A stretch of DNA of 64,000 nt from Ascarosepion bandense. Taxonomy: Eukaryota > Mollusca > Cephalopoda > Sepiida > Sepiidae. The notes below the pieces were generated by a model. It saw only the letters and a list, made by a program, of their open reading frames with translations. It was not told the DNA's origin and ran no database searches. Numbering within the stretch: position 1 is the first letter of the stretch; each line of letters opens with the position of its first letter. The translations under genes and the position numbers were made by a program. Shown piece by piece: positions 1 to 11,026 of the stretch. The stretch covers positions 2,391,501 to 2,455,500 of the forward strand of contig JBBBDQ010001270.1 in NCBI GenBank assembly GCA_037127315.1. The letters are read 5' to 3'.

Positions 1-436
1 GGCTTCAGATACTAAAAGAATGCTGGACAATATCATCGAAGATTAAGGAAAAACTTGAAGCAACTGAAATGTGGTTCGAGAGAAGGATGCTGCGAATGTC
101 ATGGATCGAGCATGTGAGCAATGATGAGGTTTTGGAAAGGATGGAAACAAAAAGGAAATTAATACTGAGCATCAGAAAGAGACAGATGAAGTTCCTGGGA
201 CATGTAATGAGGAAGAAGTGCTTGGAGAACCTCATACTAACAGGCCAGATAGAGGGAAAAGGAGACTGGGGAAAGCAACGGACAACATATTTGAAGGACC
301 TACTCAGGTGGATGATGGAACGAGGGTTGCATGATGTAACAGGAGAAGGCGGGTTGAAAGCCACCAGGGATAGGGATACGTGGAAAGCCATGATCACCTA
401 TGCCCTGAAGGGACAGGGCACATAGAAGAAGAAGAA
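1..436 (+). mobile_element. RTE-clade LINE, 3' end (C-terminal RT tail)
   Basis: Non-LTR retrotransposon fragment. The frame at 69-425 encodes the C-terminal tail seen in every RTE copy of this window: MLRMSWIEHVSNDEVLERM, RKRQMKFLGHVMRK, LENLILTGQIEGK, DTWKAMITYALKGQ, then a stop. The fragment ends in a short (GAA)n tail at 424-436, the 3' terminus shared by other copies (12677-12709; reversed at 25704-25721 and 51020-51035). The catalytic part of RT lies outside the window, so this copy is truncated or cut by the window edge. The clade name rests on the better preserved RT at 51020-51889. Confidence 0.8.
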
Positions 437-439
437 TTC

Positions 440-800
440 TACATAATGATGATGAAGCCAATATTAAAGCCGTCGCACATGTTTTGCGTTCGCTAAGACA
501 TGCAGAGAAAAAAAACTACAACCAGATTGTAAAAGAGGTCTTTAGTAATAATATTTGCAGTGAAAAAGTTTCACAAATTCATTCTCGGAATAAGTTTTCA
601 TTTTCAGACAGACTACAGACTTCTACTATCAATGTTTGATTAAAAAAAGGAATTCATATGGATACAGAAAACACATTACAACTTTTGTTAAATTACGATT
701 TTAAGATCGAATATCAACCATCTGCAAATTTAGTTCATGCGTATAGTTTATCAATATTGTAACCAAAGAATATTGAGCCGTTTGAGGATACTCAGAAAAT
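440..800 (+). pseudogene. Ty3/Gypsy retrotransposon, decayed RNase H domain
   Basis: Frame-broken RNase H of a Ty3/Gypsy pol. Fragments in different frames read NIKAVAHVLRSLRHAEK, NYNQIVKEV and AVKKFHKFILG, then LLLNYDFKIEYQPSANLVHA, which parallels YNFKLEYLPSNKIGHADGL of the second Gypsy element at 19720-19790. At least two frame shifts and one stop separate them. The element is cut at about 805 by an unrelated interspersed repeat and resumes as integrase at about 1990. It abuts the RTE tail on its left. Not functional. Confidence 0.65.
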
Positions 801-825
801 TTTATTTTTTTACCTTTATTCATCT

Positions 826-1450
826 ACTAGCAGTATAACCCGGCGTTGCTTGGGTGTAATGAAAGCTTCAAAATTAATCCATGGTCCTGGAGCTCAAACT
901 CAGCCTAAAGAATATTTGAAATAATAAAATAATTGCGACCATTTACCAATCACACCTAGTACATATATCCTAGCAGTATAGCCCGGTATTTCTCATGTGT
1001 AAAGAAAGTTTTAAAACTAATCCATGATCCTGAAGTTCAAACTCAGCCTAAAAAGTATTTGTATGTAGTTTAGTGAGAATCGGATAAAAATTGTGGATTT
1101 GTATAAAGGACACACAGACAGATAAACAGACACACGCACAAACATCTTGCCTTTTATATATATATATTATCGATTTTCTGCACTATTGTAAGAGCTGCAA
1201 CCTTGAAACTTCCGAATATCGTTTCTTATGTCTTTGTCTATGAGTGTATCAAATTTGATTAAAATCGGACCACCCCTTCTATAACCCGATTTTTTCGATT
1301 ATCGATTTTCGATATTTATCGGAGGTACCTCGACACAAAACCTAACTAAGAACACTCGCAGACGCTTATAGTATAACTGTATAAATTTTCAAGAAAATCG
1401 GTTCAGCCGTCTCGGAGTCTATAGGTAACGGACAAAAACACACACACACG

Positions 1451-1501
<51 letters not shown>

Positions 1502-1530
1502 ACAAATTCCATTTATAAATGTTTAGATTT
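826..1530 (+). repeat. Interspersed repeat family (CTAGCAGTATARCCCGG), copy 1
   Basis: About 700-bp repeat starting ACTAGCAGTATAACCCGGCG and ending TTTATAAATGTTTAGAT, also present at 16211-16930 and 62848-63635. Shared landmarks are AATCCATGGTCCTGGAGCTC, GAGTGTATCAAATTTGATTA, TTCGATATTTATCGG and GTCTCGGAGTCTATAGGTAA, followed by (CA)n. Its first part is duplicated in this copy (starts at 826 and 970). It has no coding potential and sits inside the first Gypsy element. I do not know its class; non-autonomous element or LINE 3' UTR are both possible. Confidence 0.7.
1438..1500. repeat. (CA)n/(CG)n microsatellite
   Basis: Dinucleotide run with a CGCGCGCG interruption, forming the 3' part of the surrounding interspersed repeat; the other two copies carry CA tracts at the same place (16860-16900 and 63550-63600). 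Confidence 0.9.
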
Positions 1531-1991
1531 ATTTGTTTGTTATTTGACAAAAATATTCACTAACTCGAATCTGTCTTACGATCTTACCACCCCCATCTCT
1601 CTTTGAATTTGACCTGTGGGCAGACGAATTCCCCTCGTGCGATAGATAAAATCGCTGACCCTTCTTCACCGCTTCTATTTTTAGGTCACCTGTGTTGCTC
1701 ATTTAAAAAAGTAATTTTAATATTTTATTTTATTTTTTTAATAATGTGTTTATTCTAGGTATTTTTTGCACGAATTACAATTACGTTTACTGACAATATC
1801 CTAAATTTGAATTGTATTTACCTCATCTGTAGGCCTGTCTTTATCCATGGCGTGTTAAAATTTTCGGCTATATCTTCAGAATATTTTCGTTTTTGCTTTA
1901 CTTTTCTATCTAGTTGTTTGAAAAAAATCCATCAACTCTGTTTCTAATCTGCCTTACGATCTTACCACCGCATCTCTCTTTGAATTTGACC
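1531..1991. repeat. Spacer bounded by a short direct repeat
   Basis: No gene seen. A segment of about 55 bp at 1561-1614 (CTTACGATCTTACCAC then CATCTCTCTTTGAATTTGAC) recurs at 1934-1991 in the same orientation. The two flank about 320 bp of AT-rich DNA, perhaps an old duplication made when the adjoining repeat entered the Gypsy element. Confidence 0.55.
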
Positions 1992-3250
1992 TTACAGCAT
2001 TTAAAAGTGAAATAGAAATTTAAAAAATTATCTAATGTAATTTGCAAACTACCAGTTGCCTTGGAAGAAATAAAAGTACAAGGAGAACAAGATATTTTTA
2101 TTTCAAAAATGAAAAATCTATTGAAAAAAAGCAAGAAAGAGTTTTGGAAGAGAACGCTTACTCGCTATGTACGGGAGTACGAATGTTTGAACACCTAACA
2201 TATTACAGAAGTAGATATTAAATGAATTTCATTGTGGACATTCGAAAATTTCAACGATAAAATGTTCTATGAGAATTTATATATACTGTACTAAAATTGA
2301 TGAAGACAGTGAAAAATTAGTAAAAACCTGGAGAGGTTGGATTCTAGCAGCAAAATCACCTAAGACACATTCACTTTGGTCAAGATTGTACATTTTGCGG
2401 GTCGAATAAACAAATGGCATTATCTCGTGTTAGTGGAAAACTTTATAAACTGGCCTGAAATTTGTAAGAGGAAAAAAGAACAATTTCCACGGTTACAGAA
2501 CATTTTTTACATTAACTCTTTGCAAGATATGGCATTCTGTATGCCATAGTCTCGGATACCGGTACAAAATTTATTGCTTACGAATTTAAAGAATTTTGTA
2601 AAATGTTCCCGATTAAACATATTACTACCCCGTCATATTATCCAGAATCAAACGAAGAAGCTGAACAGTTTGTCGGTACATTTGAGACAGCTTTGTAAAA
2701 AGCAAGCAATGAAACAGTTAGTGAAAACCACTATAAATATTACTGAGAGTATAAATGATGACTTCCAATACACCGACAGGCATGTCACCGGGAGAATTGA
2801 TGCTCTCAGTAAAAATTATATCGGTGTTCGACAAGTTTTTATAAGGTACAAAATGAATCAGAGCAGATAACAAAAAGGACTCAAAATCTTTCAAGACAGG
2901 CAAAATGTGTTTTTCAGAGTAAATAAACATCAACAAGAAATGTGGGAATATGTGGGTTTAATAATGACACGAATTAGAAAAACTACTTATATGGCGAAAG
3001 GAAAAAATGACAACACAAAAGACATTGGAATCAGTTAAAAAGGTTTACTGAAAAAAGGATGGCAAGAATGGAAGAACATATGCAAGTTCTGTATAATATC
3101 TTTGACGTACCAACGCCCCAAGAATTCGTTGAACATACAAGAAAAAGGAAACATACAGAAAAATTAGTGGTTAACCCAAAACAAAAGAAGTATAATATTC
3201 AGTACTTAACGAACTTGCGAGAAAGAGGACGGGTGAAAACTAGGAAATAA
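1992..3250 (+). pseudogene. Ty3/Gypsy retrotransposon, decayed integrase and C-terminal tail
   Basis: Continuation of the Gypsy pol interrupted at about 805. Recognisable pieces in shifting frames: the zinc-finger region (ILNEFHCGHSK, then KLVKTWRGWILAAKSPKTH, where both cysteines expected in C-x2-C read Trp), the core (SRLYILRVE, LVVENFINWPEI; SDTGTKFIAYEFKEFCKMF; HITTPSYYPESNEEAEQFVG) and GMSPGELMLS. The last frame, 3059-3250, resembles the basic pol terminus seen in the second Gypsy element. Several stops and shifts make it dead. The same motifs are better preserved at 20040-20680. Confidence 0.7.
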
Positions 3251-3288
3251 AACATTTAAACAAATATAAAAATATCTCAATAACGGAA

Positions 3289-3500
3289 TGTTGTAGAGTA
3301 GGCAAGACACTCTCGGTAACACAAATGAACTAGGTAAGACGTCTTAGATAAAGAACTCAAAGAGAATTCAAAGCCAGTGATTCACTCGGAACACTACTTG
3401 TCAAGCTCTCTGTCTCCGAGACGAGGTCCTGTCGAAGGTCAGATTGTCGTCTAGAGAAACAATAAACAGGAGCCCGATTCTGCCTTATGCAATGTCTACA
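3289..3500 (+). repeat. Possible 3' LTR of the first Gypsy element
   Basis: Lies 40 bp after the pol terminus, begins TGTTGTAGAG and ends AATGTCTACA (TG...CA), and carries AATAAA at 3461-3466 near its 3' end, as an LTR should. No second LTR and no target duplication can be paired with it, and no strong polypurine tract precedes it, so the limits are tentative. Confidence 0.35.
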
Positions 3501-3564
3501 GGAAAAATTTATATATTTTCTTCCTGTCGCGCTCAGGGGTTTGGATTGTTTTGTATGTGCGTGT

Positions 3565-4265
3565 ATTTTTTTCTTCTTTTTATAATCATATCTCCCCAAA
3601 CAAGGCAGTTTGGTGACACTGGTACACAGGGGGTGACACAGGAAGAAATTCATGAGAAAGAATGACAGGTTATAGGGAGTGTCAGGAAGTGGGTAAGAGA
3701 AAGATGAGAATACTGATGAGAGTGGAGTGGACGGAGAAAGGAGCATGAGAGAGAGAGTATGCAAGTTAGTGAGATAGGAGATGACTATTGACTTTGCATT
3801 TAAATTCTTGGAGATTTTATCTGTCGGAGAAGCAATTAAATGGAAAGGAATTCCACAGGTGGGAAGTGCGAGAAAAGAAGCTGTTAGAGTAGAATTTGCG
3901 TTTACATTTTATTGGTTTCACAGTAAAAGGGTGGGAACTAGTTGCTAATCTTGTGGTTCGAGTAAATTCATATACAGGGTACACCAGGGAGCTAAGGTAA
4001 TCTGAGCAGAAGCCGTGAAAATATTTGTAGAAGAGACACAGGGAAGCTACATTGCTCCGGTAAGAAAGTGACTGTATCTGAGCTGCTAACTCAGGATCTA
4101 TCACATTACAGATACTCCGTTGGATTTTGTCAAGGACCACTAGGTGGATAGCAGGGGCACCCGACTAGATATGGCAGCAGTATTCAATGCACGGATGGAT
4201 GGTACATTTATATATATGCAGGATGGATTCAGACTGGAAAAAAATTCTTGGCCCTACACGTCCTA
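3565..4265 (-). mobile_element. Jockey/CR1-type LINE, 3' part (C-terminal RT and 3' UTR)
   Basis: Read on the minus strand. The frame at 4140-3817 reads LDKIQRSICNVIDPELAA, ASLCLFYKYFHGFCSD, TRLATSSHPFTVKPIKCKRK and SNSFFSRTSHLWNSFP, the C-terminal block common to this family in the window (compare 48554-49376). The 3' UTR reaches to about 3580, with a pyrimidine-rich terminus on the plus strand where the A-tail would be. The start is missing, as is usual for LINE copies truncated during reverse transcription. Confidence 0.8.
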
Positions 4266-4367
4266 ATTTAAGATACACAATAATAGGTACTTCAATATAT
4301 ATGTTTCTGTCATTTTCGATGGCATGTCGATATAATTATTTTGCCGTCAGTTTTGACAGCACAGGCC

Positions 4368-4370
<3 letters not shown>

Positions 4371-4419
<49 letters not shown>

Positions 4420-4420
4420 T
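4371..4420. repeat. (TAA)n microsatellite
   Basis: Uninterrupted trinucleotide run. Trinucleotide TAA tracts of this kind flank the R4/R2-like LINE copies at 41-43 kb, but no LINE is attached here. Confidence 0.95.
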
Positions 4421-5267
4421 CTAGAGCACCATTATGGCTCAAAGGTAAATTGCTCAGTTATTTTAGCTATGCTGTTAATCAATTCACTCCAAACAAGGCT
4501 ATAAATCCACTAACATGCAGGGTGTTACTGAGTGTGAGATAATATGAGATAAAAGTAAACAATATGAACAGTGAGAAAAATAATAGAACATAAATTGCAC
4601 CTAGCTTTTTAAACTGTACAATGATGGAACCTAATTGCCAATCTTGTACTGCGCTTAAATTCATAATGATCAGTCACAAAAGAGAAAACCAAATGACAAC
4701 ACTTATGAAAATATTTATAGAAAAGTCAGAGGAAAACGAAAAGCTAAATAATTATCTCTATTTCTGGAATATACTGGTGACTGTCATACCAGTCGGTCTC
4801 TGAGCACTCGGTACAATCCTAAAAAAGCCGTGTGAAAACGCCAGAGATAATAGAGATGAGAACCATACCACGAAAATGAAAGTACCCAAATTTGAAAAAA
4901 AATGCCGTTGAAAGTCCTTGAGTAAATTGGAGACTAACATTTGATTTCTACTGAGAAAGCTACGACCTTTTGATCGTACAGACCCGTAATATATACAGAG
5001 TAGAATTCTTTCTATAGTATAGGAAGCATAAAATCCCTGTTTCTCTGACAGTCAAACAAATCACTCAAGCCAGGTTAGTAAACCAGATTCGGTAGGTGTA
5101 AAAAAGAAAACCTCTTAGATCGGCTGTTTCACAAACTGGTTGATCCCAGGGAATAAGTCCTAAAGAAAAAATAGAATATATTATGTGGTGCATATGTCGT
5201 AACTAAAGAACGTCGACACATTACACAGAAAGCCTAAAAGCTAGATAATTATTTTGATCTTACTAGA
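4421..5267. other. Unassigned AT-rich stretch
   Basis: Short open frames of about 60 codons occur on both strands, but none has a recognisable motif and stops are dense around them. I see no gene or known repeat. Confidence 0.5.
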
Positions 5268-5269
5268 GA

Positions 5270-5335
5270 GTTTTCACAGTAAAAGTGTGGGACCTAGTTG
5301 CTAATCTTGTGGTTCGAGTAAATCCATATATTTGT
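5270..5335 (-). mobile_element. Jockey/CR1-type LINE, tiny internal fragment
   Basis: About 65 bp matching the segment at 3932-3990 (TTTCACAGTAAAAG, GTTGCTAATCTTGTGG, TTCGAGTAAAT), with no flanking LINE sequence on either side. Confidence 0.6.
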
Positions 5336-6559
5336 GAGATACAAAAGTGTTTGTCCTGACAGTGGGTATCTAAGTACCATGGACGATTCTGAAAATCCTA
5401 GTTAAAAATATAAAGCCAAAGGTTGGAGACCCTAGGTATTAGAATCAGATCAGGGAAACAAAAGTGTTAAAATCTGTTAAAATACTGAGGTGAGTCCTGG
5501 ATTATTAAGTTGACTAGCTCTCTCTTGAGCTAAACTAAACATCCAGTTAGAAATACGGAATACCCTTTACCACAATCTTCATTAATCCGAGGATTTCCTT
5601 TCTTGATTTGCTCCAAATATCAGGCTTTGTCATAAAAGAACTGTTCCATTGTGGATTCAATAACTTCTTTCGTTATGTTCTGTATTGTCAAACTGCTAAG
5701 TAGAGAGTTTTTATGTGGAACTAAAGTGGCAGTCTGAAGTGAACAGATTTGAAGAATCTTCTGCGTGTTGAAGAAGCCATTCTAGTTTAATTGTGTGCTG
5801 TATCGCATTTCGAGAGACAGACGGATTTAATCGCAAAGCCAAATCAGCACCTGTTTTTCTTTGTTGTAGTTAAATATATCAACCCTGTCGCAATGTGTCA
5901 TCCAAATGCATTTAGAGCAGTTGTCGTCTGTGACAGCGTTTTACAAAAGAAAATGACTCAAAAAGCAACCTGAGTCTTAAAAAGACATTCGTACGTGCTC
6001 CGTTCGTGAAATTAACAGCCTCCTTTTGTAGAACAACATATTTTTTTTGGTTAATGACATATCAACCTCTGTGGGTTATGTAATGCCAAAAAGGATGGGT
6101 TTTAAAGTATTTTTCTTTCTCTTTTTTTTTTTTTTTTGATGTTCGGTTATAGTGAAAAGGTTGATTTAGTCAGATTTTAATGAAAATCTTTTGTTTTTAT
6201 TCTTTTTTATTTTAGAAAACCGAAAATGTCTTCTAGTTTTGTATTCAAAAATGTTTTGCTGAGAATAGTTTTTTCATTTAGAAATGTGTTATGGTCATAA
6301 TTTTTTCTTCAAAAATCAATATTTTTCTATAAAATCTATTTTTATGTATAGATTTCTATTAAAGATATACTTTCATAGTGTTTTGACCCAAGTTTAGGTG
6401 TTAACTATTTAACCATAGCTGGAACCCTGACACGTTCTACCACTCCGGGTCATGGTGGACCTGGAAACAACAGTAATTAAGAGGTGGTTCCATGTCCCTC
6501 ACAATCTCCCAATCGGAGGCCTTGCTGCCGGATGCAGTTTATCGTAATGACCAGGACCC
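5336..6559. other. Unassigned AT-rich stretch
   Basis: No gene seen; a T-run at 6122-6138 and AT-rich low-complexity DNA. About 45 bp at 6522-6570 (GGATGCAGTTTATCGT) recur at 39290-39325, so a short shared repeat is present. Confidence 0.45.
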
Positions 6560-6803
6560 GAACAGCATTTCTACTGTCCCTATGTTTCTCTTCATCTGTA
6601 GTGAGATTGTCCAGCATTCACCAGATTAAAGGAGATTGATATCACGTAGTAGGTCAGCACACTAACGAATTTTCCCGTTTCATATTATTTTAGAAAGCAA
6701 ATTTTGATATTTCAATAAGGGTTTGGATTTCGGTGTCACATTTTTCCATCCTCTGTTAAAATACTTCCCAGATATTTAAAATTTTGTACTTGTTTGATGT
6801 ATA
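6560..6803 (-). mobile_element. RTE-clade LINE, diverged internal fragment
   Basis: Matches the minus-strand RTE copy at 51365-51650 along its length: TTGTCCAGCATTCACC, ATCACGTAGTAGGTC and, at the far end, TTTTGTACTTGTTTGATG. Heavily diverged with internal gaps. It adjoins a SINE fragment at 6804. Confidence 0.65.
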
Positions 6804-6870
6804 CTGGGTTCTATAGCCTTGGTTGGCAATCAGTCTACCGTAGTAAGAATTGGTAATCTACTGCGGGAAA
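6804..6870 (+). mobile_element. SINE-A, body fragment
   Basis: Contains the core of the commonest SINE here: GGGTTCTATAGCCTTGGTTG, AGTCTACCGTAGTAAG, AATCTACTGCGGGA. Head and tail are missing. Confidence 0.7.
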
Positions 6871-7052
6871 ATTACAAGTGTGAAGCAAAAAAAAAGTTTC
6901 CATGAAACTTCTTCTAAGGAAGAAGCTGGCTCCACCCACCCAGCGTGATTGCAGCCATAGACAAACAGACAATCGCACAGTCCGGCATGCTTGATGATGC
7001 CATCTCAGGGAAGACACATTGCGACGGTGAGAAACTGACTGATATTCTTAAA

Positions 7053-7226
7053 TTGGCTTCAATTTCAGGTGAAAATAAATTTTGTGTCTTTATTTTCACC
7101 TAAAATTAAAGCCAAAATACGATGTTTAGAACGGCTCATGATTAAATATATTGGACATTCATTGTCTGTTATATTTAACAATATATGTTCAGAAAATTAC
7201 CTGCTGCCTCGATACACTAAATTTAA
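7053..7226 (+). repeat. Repeat family P (GCTGCCTCGATACAC), copy 1
   Basis: Shares AAATACGATGTTTAGAACGG, CTCATGATTAAA, ACATTCATTGTCTGTTATAT and TGCTGCCTCGATACACTA with copies at 7300-7533, 30360-30548 (reversed) and 30745-30947. The left part folds back: a 25-nt arm at 7053-7077 pairs with its near-perfect complement ending at 7113. No coding capacity. Confidence 0.7.
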
Positions 7227-7299
7227 GTTACATGATGCCGCAGCATAAAATAATCCCAACACCAAGAAATATCGATGAAACCTTATTAATTTAACGTCA

Positions 7300-7530
7300 T
7301 GTAGTCACTCTGAAGATGGCTCATCACTCTGAAGATGGCTCTTGTAAGCCGATAGGTTGGAACCAGCATATTAAAAATATCCAATAGTTGGACAATTTTT
7401 TTCTTTATTCTCACCTGAAATTAAAGCTAAAATACGATGTTTAGAACAGCTCATGATTAAACATAATAGACATTCATTGTCTGTTATATTTAACAATGCT
7501 TAAAAAAATTTCTGCTGCCTCGATACACGG

Positions 7531-7533
<3 letters not shown>
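7300..7533 (+). repeat. Repeat family P, copy 2
   Basis: Second direct copy, ending in a long (AT)n tract. It includes a doubled ATCACTCTGAAGATGGCTC (first at about 7309, again at 7323), followed by AAGCCGATAGGTTGGAACCA. Confidence 0.7.

Positions 7534-7584
<51 letters not shown>
7534..7584. repeat. (AT)n microsatellite
   Basis: Uninterrupted AT run at the 3' border of repeat P; the copies at 30360 and 30947 also meet TA tracts. Confidence 0.95.
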
Positions 7585-7587
<3 letters not shown>

Positions 7588-7782
7588 TTATTTGTTTGAA
7601 CATTATTTGGGATCGATTCTCGTATTTAAGTAGATATTCTGTTTATAATTAAACTATTATACATTTATTTCTACCGGCCTGATTATTTACGATAAAATGT
7701 ATGTCATTCCGTAGGATTCGAACCTGCGACCCCTATCCACATAAGGGAAGCCACCAGTTGATCTGGCACGTCTTAGACCTCC
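7585..7782 (-). mobile_element. SINE-L, tRNA-Leu/Ser-like SINE, copy 1
   Basis: On the minus strand the head reads AGGTCTAAGACGTGCCAGAT (A-box-like) and GGTCGCAGGTTCGAATCC (B box), the pattern of a Leu- or Ser-type tRNA with a long variable arm. The body contains GGCCGGTAGAAATAAATGTA and CTTAAATACGAGAATCGATC and meets the (AT)n tract. Another copy lies at 38395-38640 (-), and a body-only copy at 38733-38830 (+). Confidence 0.7.
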
Positions 7783-7819
7783 CTCCCTCTCTCTCTCTCT
7801 CTCTCTATCTATTTCTCTT

Positions 7820-7880
<61 letters not shown>
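7783..7880. repeat. (CT)n, (TA)n, (TG)n compound microsatellite
   Basis: Three adjacent dinucleotide runs directly against the SINE-L head. Confidence 0.95.
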
Positions 7881-7881
<1 letters not shown>

Positions 7882-8031
7882 ATGTGTATGTATATAATTA
7901 TAAATATCAATATATTTATGCAATTTCTTATATATATTTATATATTATATTATTTATGTATTATATATGTGTGGTACTTATTTGAAAGCGTTCAATCTCA
8001 GTGACAGCGCTGACATATTCATATAGATAGG

Positions 8032-8037
8032 TGTCAC

Positions 8038-8132
<95 letters not shown>
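8032..8132. repeat. (CTAT)n(TA)n compound microsatellite
   Basis: Tetranucleotide run followed by about 60 bp of TA. The same CTAT motif recurs at 33297, 34312 and (as GATA) 63711. Confidence 0.95.
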
Positions 8133-8134
<2 letters not shown>

Positions 8135-8416
8135 CAATCCAAATGTATATGTAATTTTGCATATATTTTTCTTTAAAAAATACATGCTAAAAAGGGGATA
8201 ATATTTCAAATCGTTGCAGAAGTTGAACAAGTCTGGCGAGAAGACTTATCCTTGTCTTACAAGTATAAGTCTTCTATTACTGTGTAGGTACTCAATTAAT
8301 TTTCTGTACTTATGCAGTCGGTTTGCTTCTACTATAGGTTCTGGGTTATTGTAACATGGCATAGTTTTACAAGTTGAAATATATTATTAGGTTTTCACAC
8401 ATTAAATAAGGCATTT

Positions 8417-9140
8417 TACATCTACAATTCTACCATCCACCATACTGCTGCCATATCTGGTCGGGTGCTCCTGCTATCCACCTAGGGGTTCTTGACAAAA
8501 TCCAACGGAGAATCTGTAATGTGATCGATCCTGACTTAGCATCTCCCCGTGCATTGAATACTGCTGCCATATCTGGTCGGGTGCTCCTGCTATCCACCTA
8601 GGGGTTCTTAACAAAATCCAACGGAGAATCTGTAATGTGATCGATCCCGACAGTCACTTTCTCACCGGCGCAGTGTGGCTTCCCTGTGTCTCTTCTACAA
8701 GTACTTTCACGGCTTCTGCTCCGATGAACCTAGCTTGCTGGTGCCCCTATATACAAATTTACTCGAGCCACAAGATTAGCAACTAGGTCCCACCCTTTTA
8801 CTGTGAAATTAATAACATTTCTCGCAAATTCTACTATAACAGCTTTTTTTCTCGCATTTACCGCTTGTGGAATTCCCTTCCATTTACTTGTTTTCCCGAT
8901 AGCTACAATCCAAGAATTTAAATGCAAAGTCAATAGTCATCTCCTATCTCACTAACTTGCATCCTTTCTTTCTCATGATTTCATCTCATTTTTGCAGTAT
9001 TCTCATCCCTCTCCTACCCGCTTCCTGACACCCCCTTTATTCTGTCACTCCTTCTCATAACTTTTCTCCTATGTAAGCCCCTGCACAACAGTGGTAGTTT
9101 AATGCCTTGCTTGAGGCGATATGAATATAAAAAGAATGAT
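8417..9140 (+). mobile_element. Jockey/CR1-type LINE, 3' part with internal tandem duplication
   Basis: Encodes, in broken frames, the family block ending in the RT C-terminus (CCHIWSGAPAI-like, then the FYKYFHGFCSDE region at about 8690-8730) and a 3' UTR running to about 9140. A segment of about 116 bp (CTGCTGCCATATCTGGTCGG at 8445 and again at 8561) is duplicated head to tail, which breaks any frame. The 3' terminus has TTGCTTGAGGCGATATGAA in place of the usual TTGCTTGGGGTGAAATGATT. Confidence 0.75.
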
Positions 9141-9184
9141 AAAACGCTTACGAAATGTTAAATAACTAATTTATTTAGTTTGAA

Positions 9185-9672
9185 TAGAAAATGTTAATGA
9201 ATGACTGTTCTCCAACGTGCCTCTATATTCTTAAACCCATCTTAAAAAATAACATTCTCATCCTTTGAAGTGATGAACTTTTTAAATGCTTCGATCATCT
9301 GTTCCTTATTTGGAAGATGTTTCGTTGAGAAGCGTGTGGCCGTACGTTATCGTGCAGCAAAATTTGACCGTCCTTATTCGTAATGTGACAATGCCACCCG
9401 GCTGACTGGTTGGTTTGGTGGCTCGCTGGTTCAGGAACGGATCCTGCTGCGATGATGTCGAAACGGTACCAATTATGTCGACGCTTTCGGGCCGTTGTTG
9501 CTGGTCGTGATGACTCGTCACATAAGCTGGTCCTCAAGGCGTCTATTACAACAACGGACCATTGCCCACGTTGTGATTTGATCTCAGAAAGTCGCGTTGT
9601 GCAATTCCAGTAGCCGTACCAGATCCAGACTGGACATTTGTGTTCACTTGTGGTTAAAAATAAACACGGCAC
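9185..9672 (-). pseudogene. mariner transposase remnant
   Basis: IS630/Tc1/mariner superfamily. On the minus strand the frame at 9672-9295 contains DGQILLHDNVRPHASQ, the motif holding the second catalytic Asp of mariner transposases. After a stop, another frame gives FKKFITSKDENVIF and GFKNIEARW, matching the mariner C-terminus. The stretch expected between them, with the third Asp, is deleted. No TIRs are evident and the left part is unaligned. Confidence 0.6.
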
Positions 9673-10977
9673 AATAAATAAATAAATAAATAAATAAATA
9701 AGGTCGAAGACGCCCGGAGTGTTGCGAATAAAGTCTTTATAATAATAATAAAAAAAAATAATTACAGAAGCAGAAAGTATAATTGTCGAAACGCCAGTTT
9801 ATAACGGAGAGAAGATTCGCATAAAAATATCAGAGCTTTCAATTTTCAAATACAAGTGTCTTTTCCAACTTTCATTAAAAATATCAGATCTTCCAAATTT
9901 CTTTTAAAAAACTTTTCACATAATTTCTATAACCAGAACTGTCAATTCTCTATGCAACTTTTAAAACAACAAAGTTCTTTCGAGTCCTTATCGGAGTTTA
10001 ACGGAATTTACCGAAAGCGGCTATTGGCGGCGACATGACTGCGGCGTTGTGGGGGTTGGTTTATCCTTGTCGCCTTAAAGCTCTTTCTCAACTTATCTCC
10101 CAATTTTTCTCGCTGTCTCCATTTTTATAACCATCGCCAATCCTGTAGGGGAATTTATTTGACTGAAAGCTTTTGACCAATGAGATTATTTTCCACCCAC
10201 ACGATTTGCGGGGAGCCATAGCTCGACGAATGAAATATCAACAGCTCACATGACGTAATGTCTTTCTGTCTTTTTTCTTTCGATTACATCATCGGTCTTC
10301 CGATCCCATAATTTCTGTTCCCAGGAACATCTGTTGGGGGATCTAATCCGACTTGACCTCATCAAGTAAATCCCGACATTTTGTTATGACTGCGACGATT
10401 TTGTTTTTATCTATTCCCCAGATTTTACAAGTACACGATAATATTAAAAATAGTTTTTTACATAAGCTCACATCGCGAATTACAATAAAGCGTAACTAAT
10501 AATACCATTAATATTAATTTCTCTCTCTGCATTGTAATAAACCAAACAATATATATACATATATATATCAGCGGGAGATAGTGTCACAACAAGTCGAGGA
10601 TGTTTTTTTTACAATTTTTTTCATGCACTGAAATTCTCCACATTACGAGATTGGTTTCCTTTTACACAAGAATGAATAATGAATAACCCATTTGAAAGAC
10701 AACCATATAATAACCATTAACTTTTTAAGTTGCAGTAGAAGTTTTGCGTATTGTTTTGGTGATTCATTTGGCTTACTCTCTTACTGTTGTCAAAAAGTAT
10801 CCACTTCTCATCCTATGTAATAATTCAATGCAAAAATAGTTCTTTTTCTCAGTTTGTATATCATACAGTAAGATTATTCGATAATGTTTCATTGTAATCA
10901 TTGTCACTGGGCTTATGAGTAACAATATTTTGAAAGAAAAAATATCTGTAATGAAAAAGAGTCAGGAATAATTCAAG

Positions 10978-10979
<2 letters not shown>
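9673..10979. other. Unassigned stretch
   Basis: Contains an (AAAT)n run at 9676-9702 and otherwise no recognisable gene. The part at 10040-10440 is less AT-rich and has a CCAAT-like ACCAATGAG (10178) and TGACGTAATG (about 10252), but no linked open frame; I make no promoter claim. Confidence 0.4.

Positions 10980-11025
<46 letters not shown>
10980..11025. repeat. (AT)n microsatellite
   Basis: Uninterrupted dinucleotide run. Confidence 0.95.

Positions 11026-11026
<1 letters not shown>

Noticed and set aside
3357..3764. 135-codon minus-strand frame
   Set aside because: Covers the LTR-like region and LINE 3' UTR; Ser/Leu-rich, no motif, no continuity with the LINE coding frame.
7700..7777. 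Genuine tRNA-Leu or tRNA-Ser gene
   Set aside because: The A and B boxes look tRNA-like, but acceptor stem pairing is not evident and the sequence runs into a body shared with other SINE-L copies.
9410..9613. Plus-strand frame opposite the mariner remnant
   Set aside because: Shadow of the minus-strand transposase text, no motifs.
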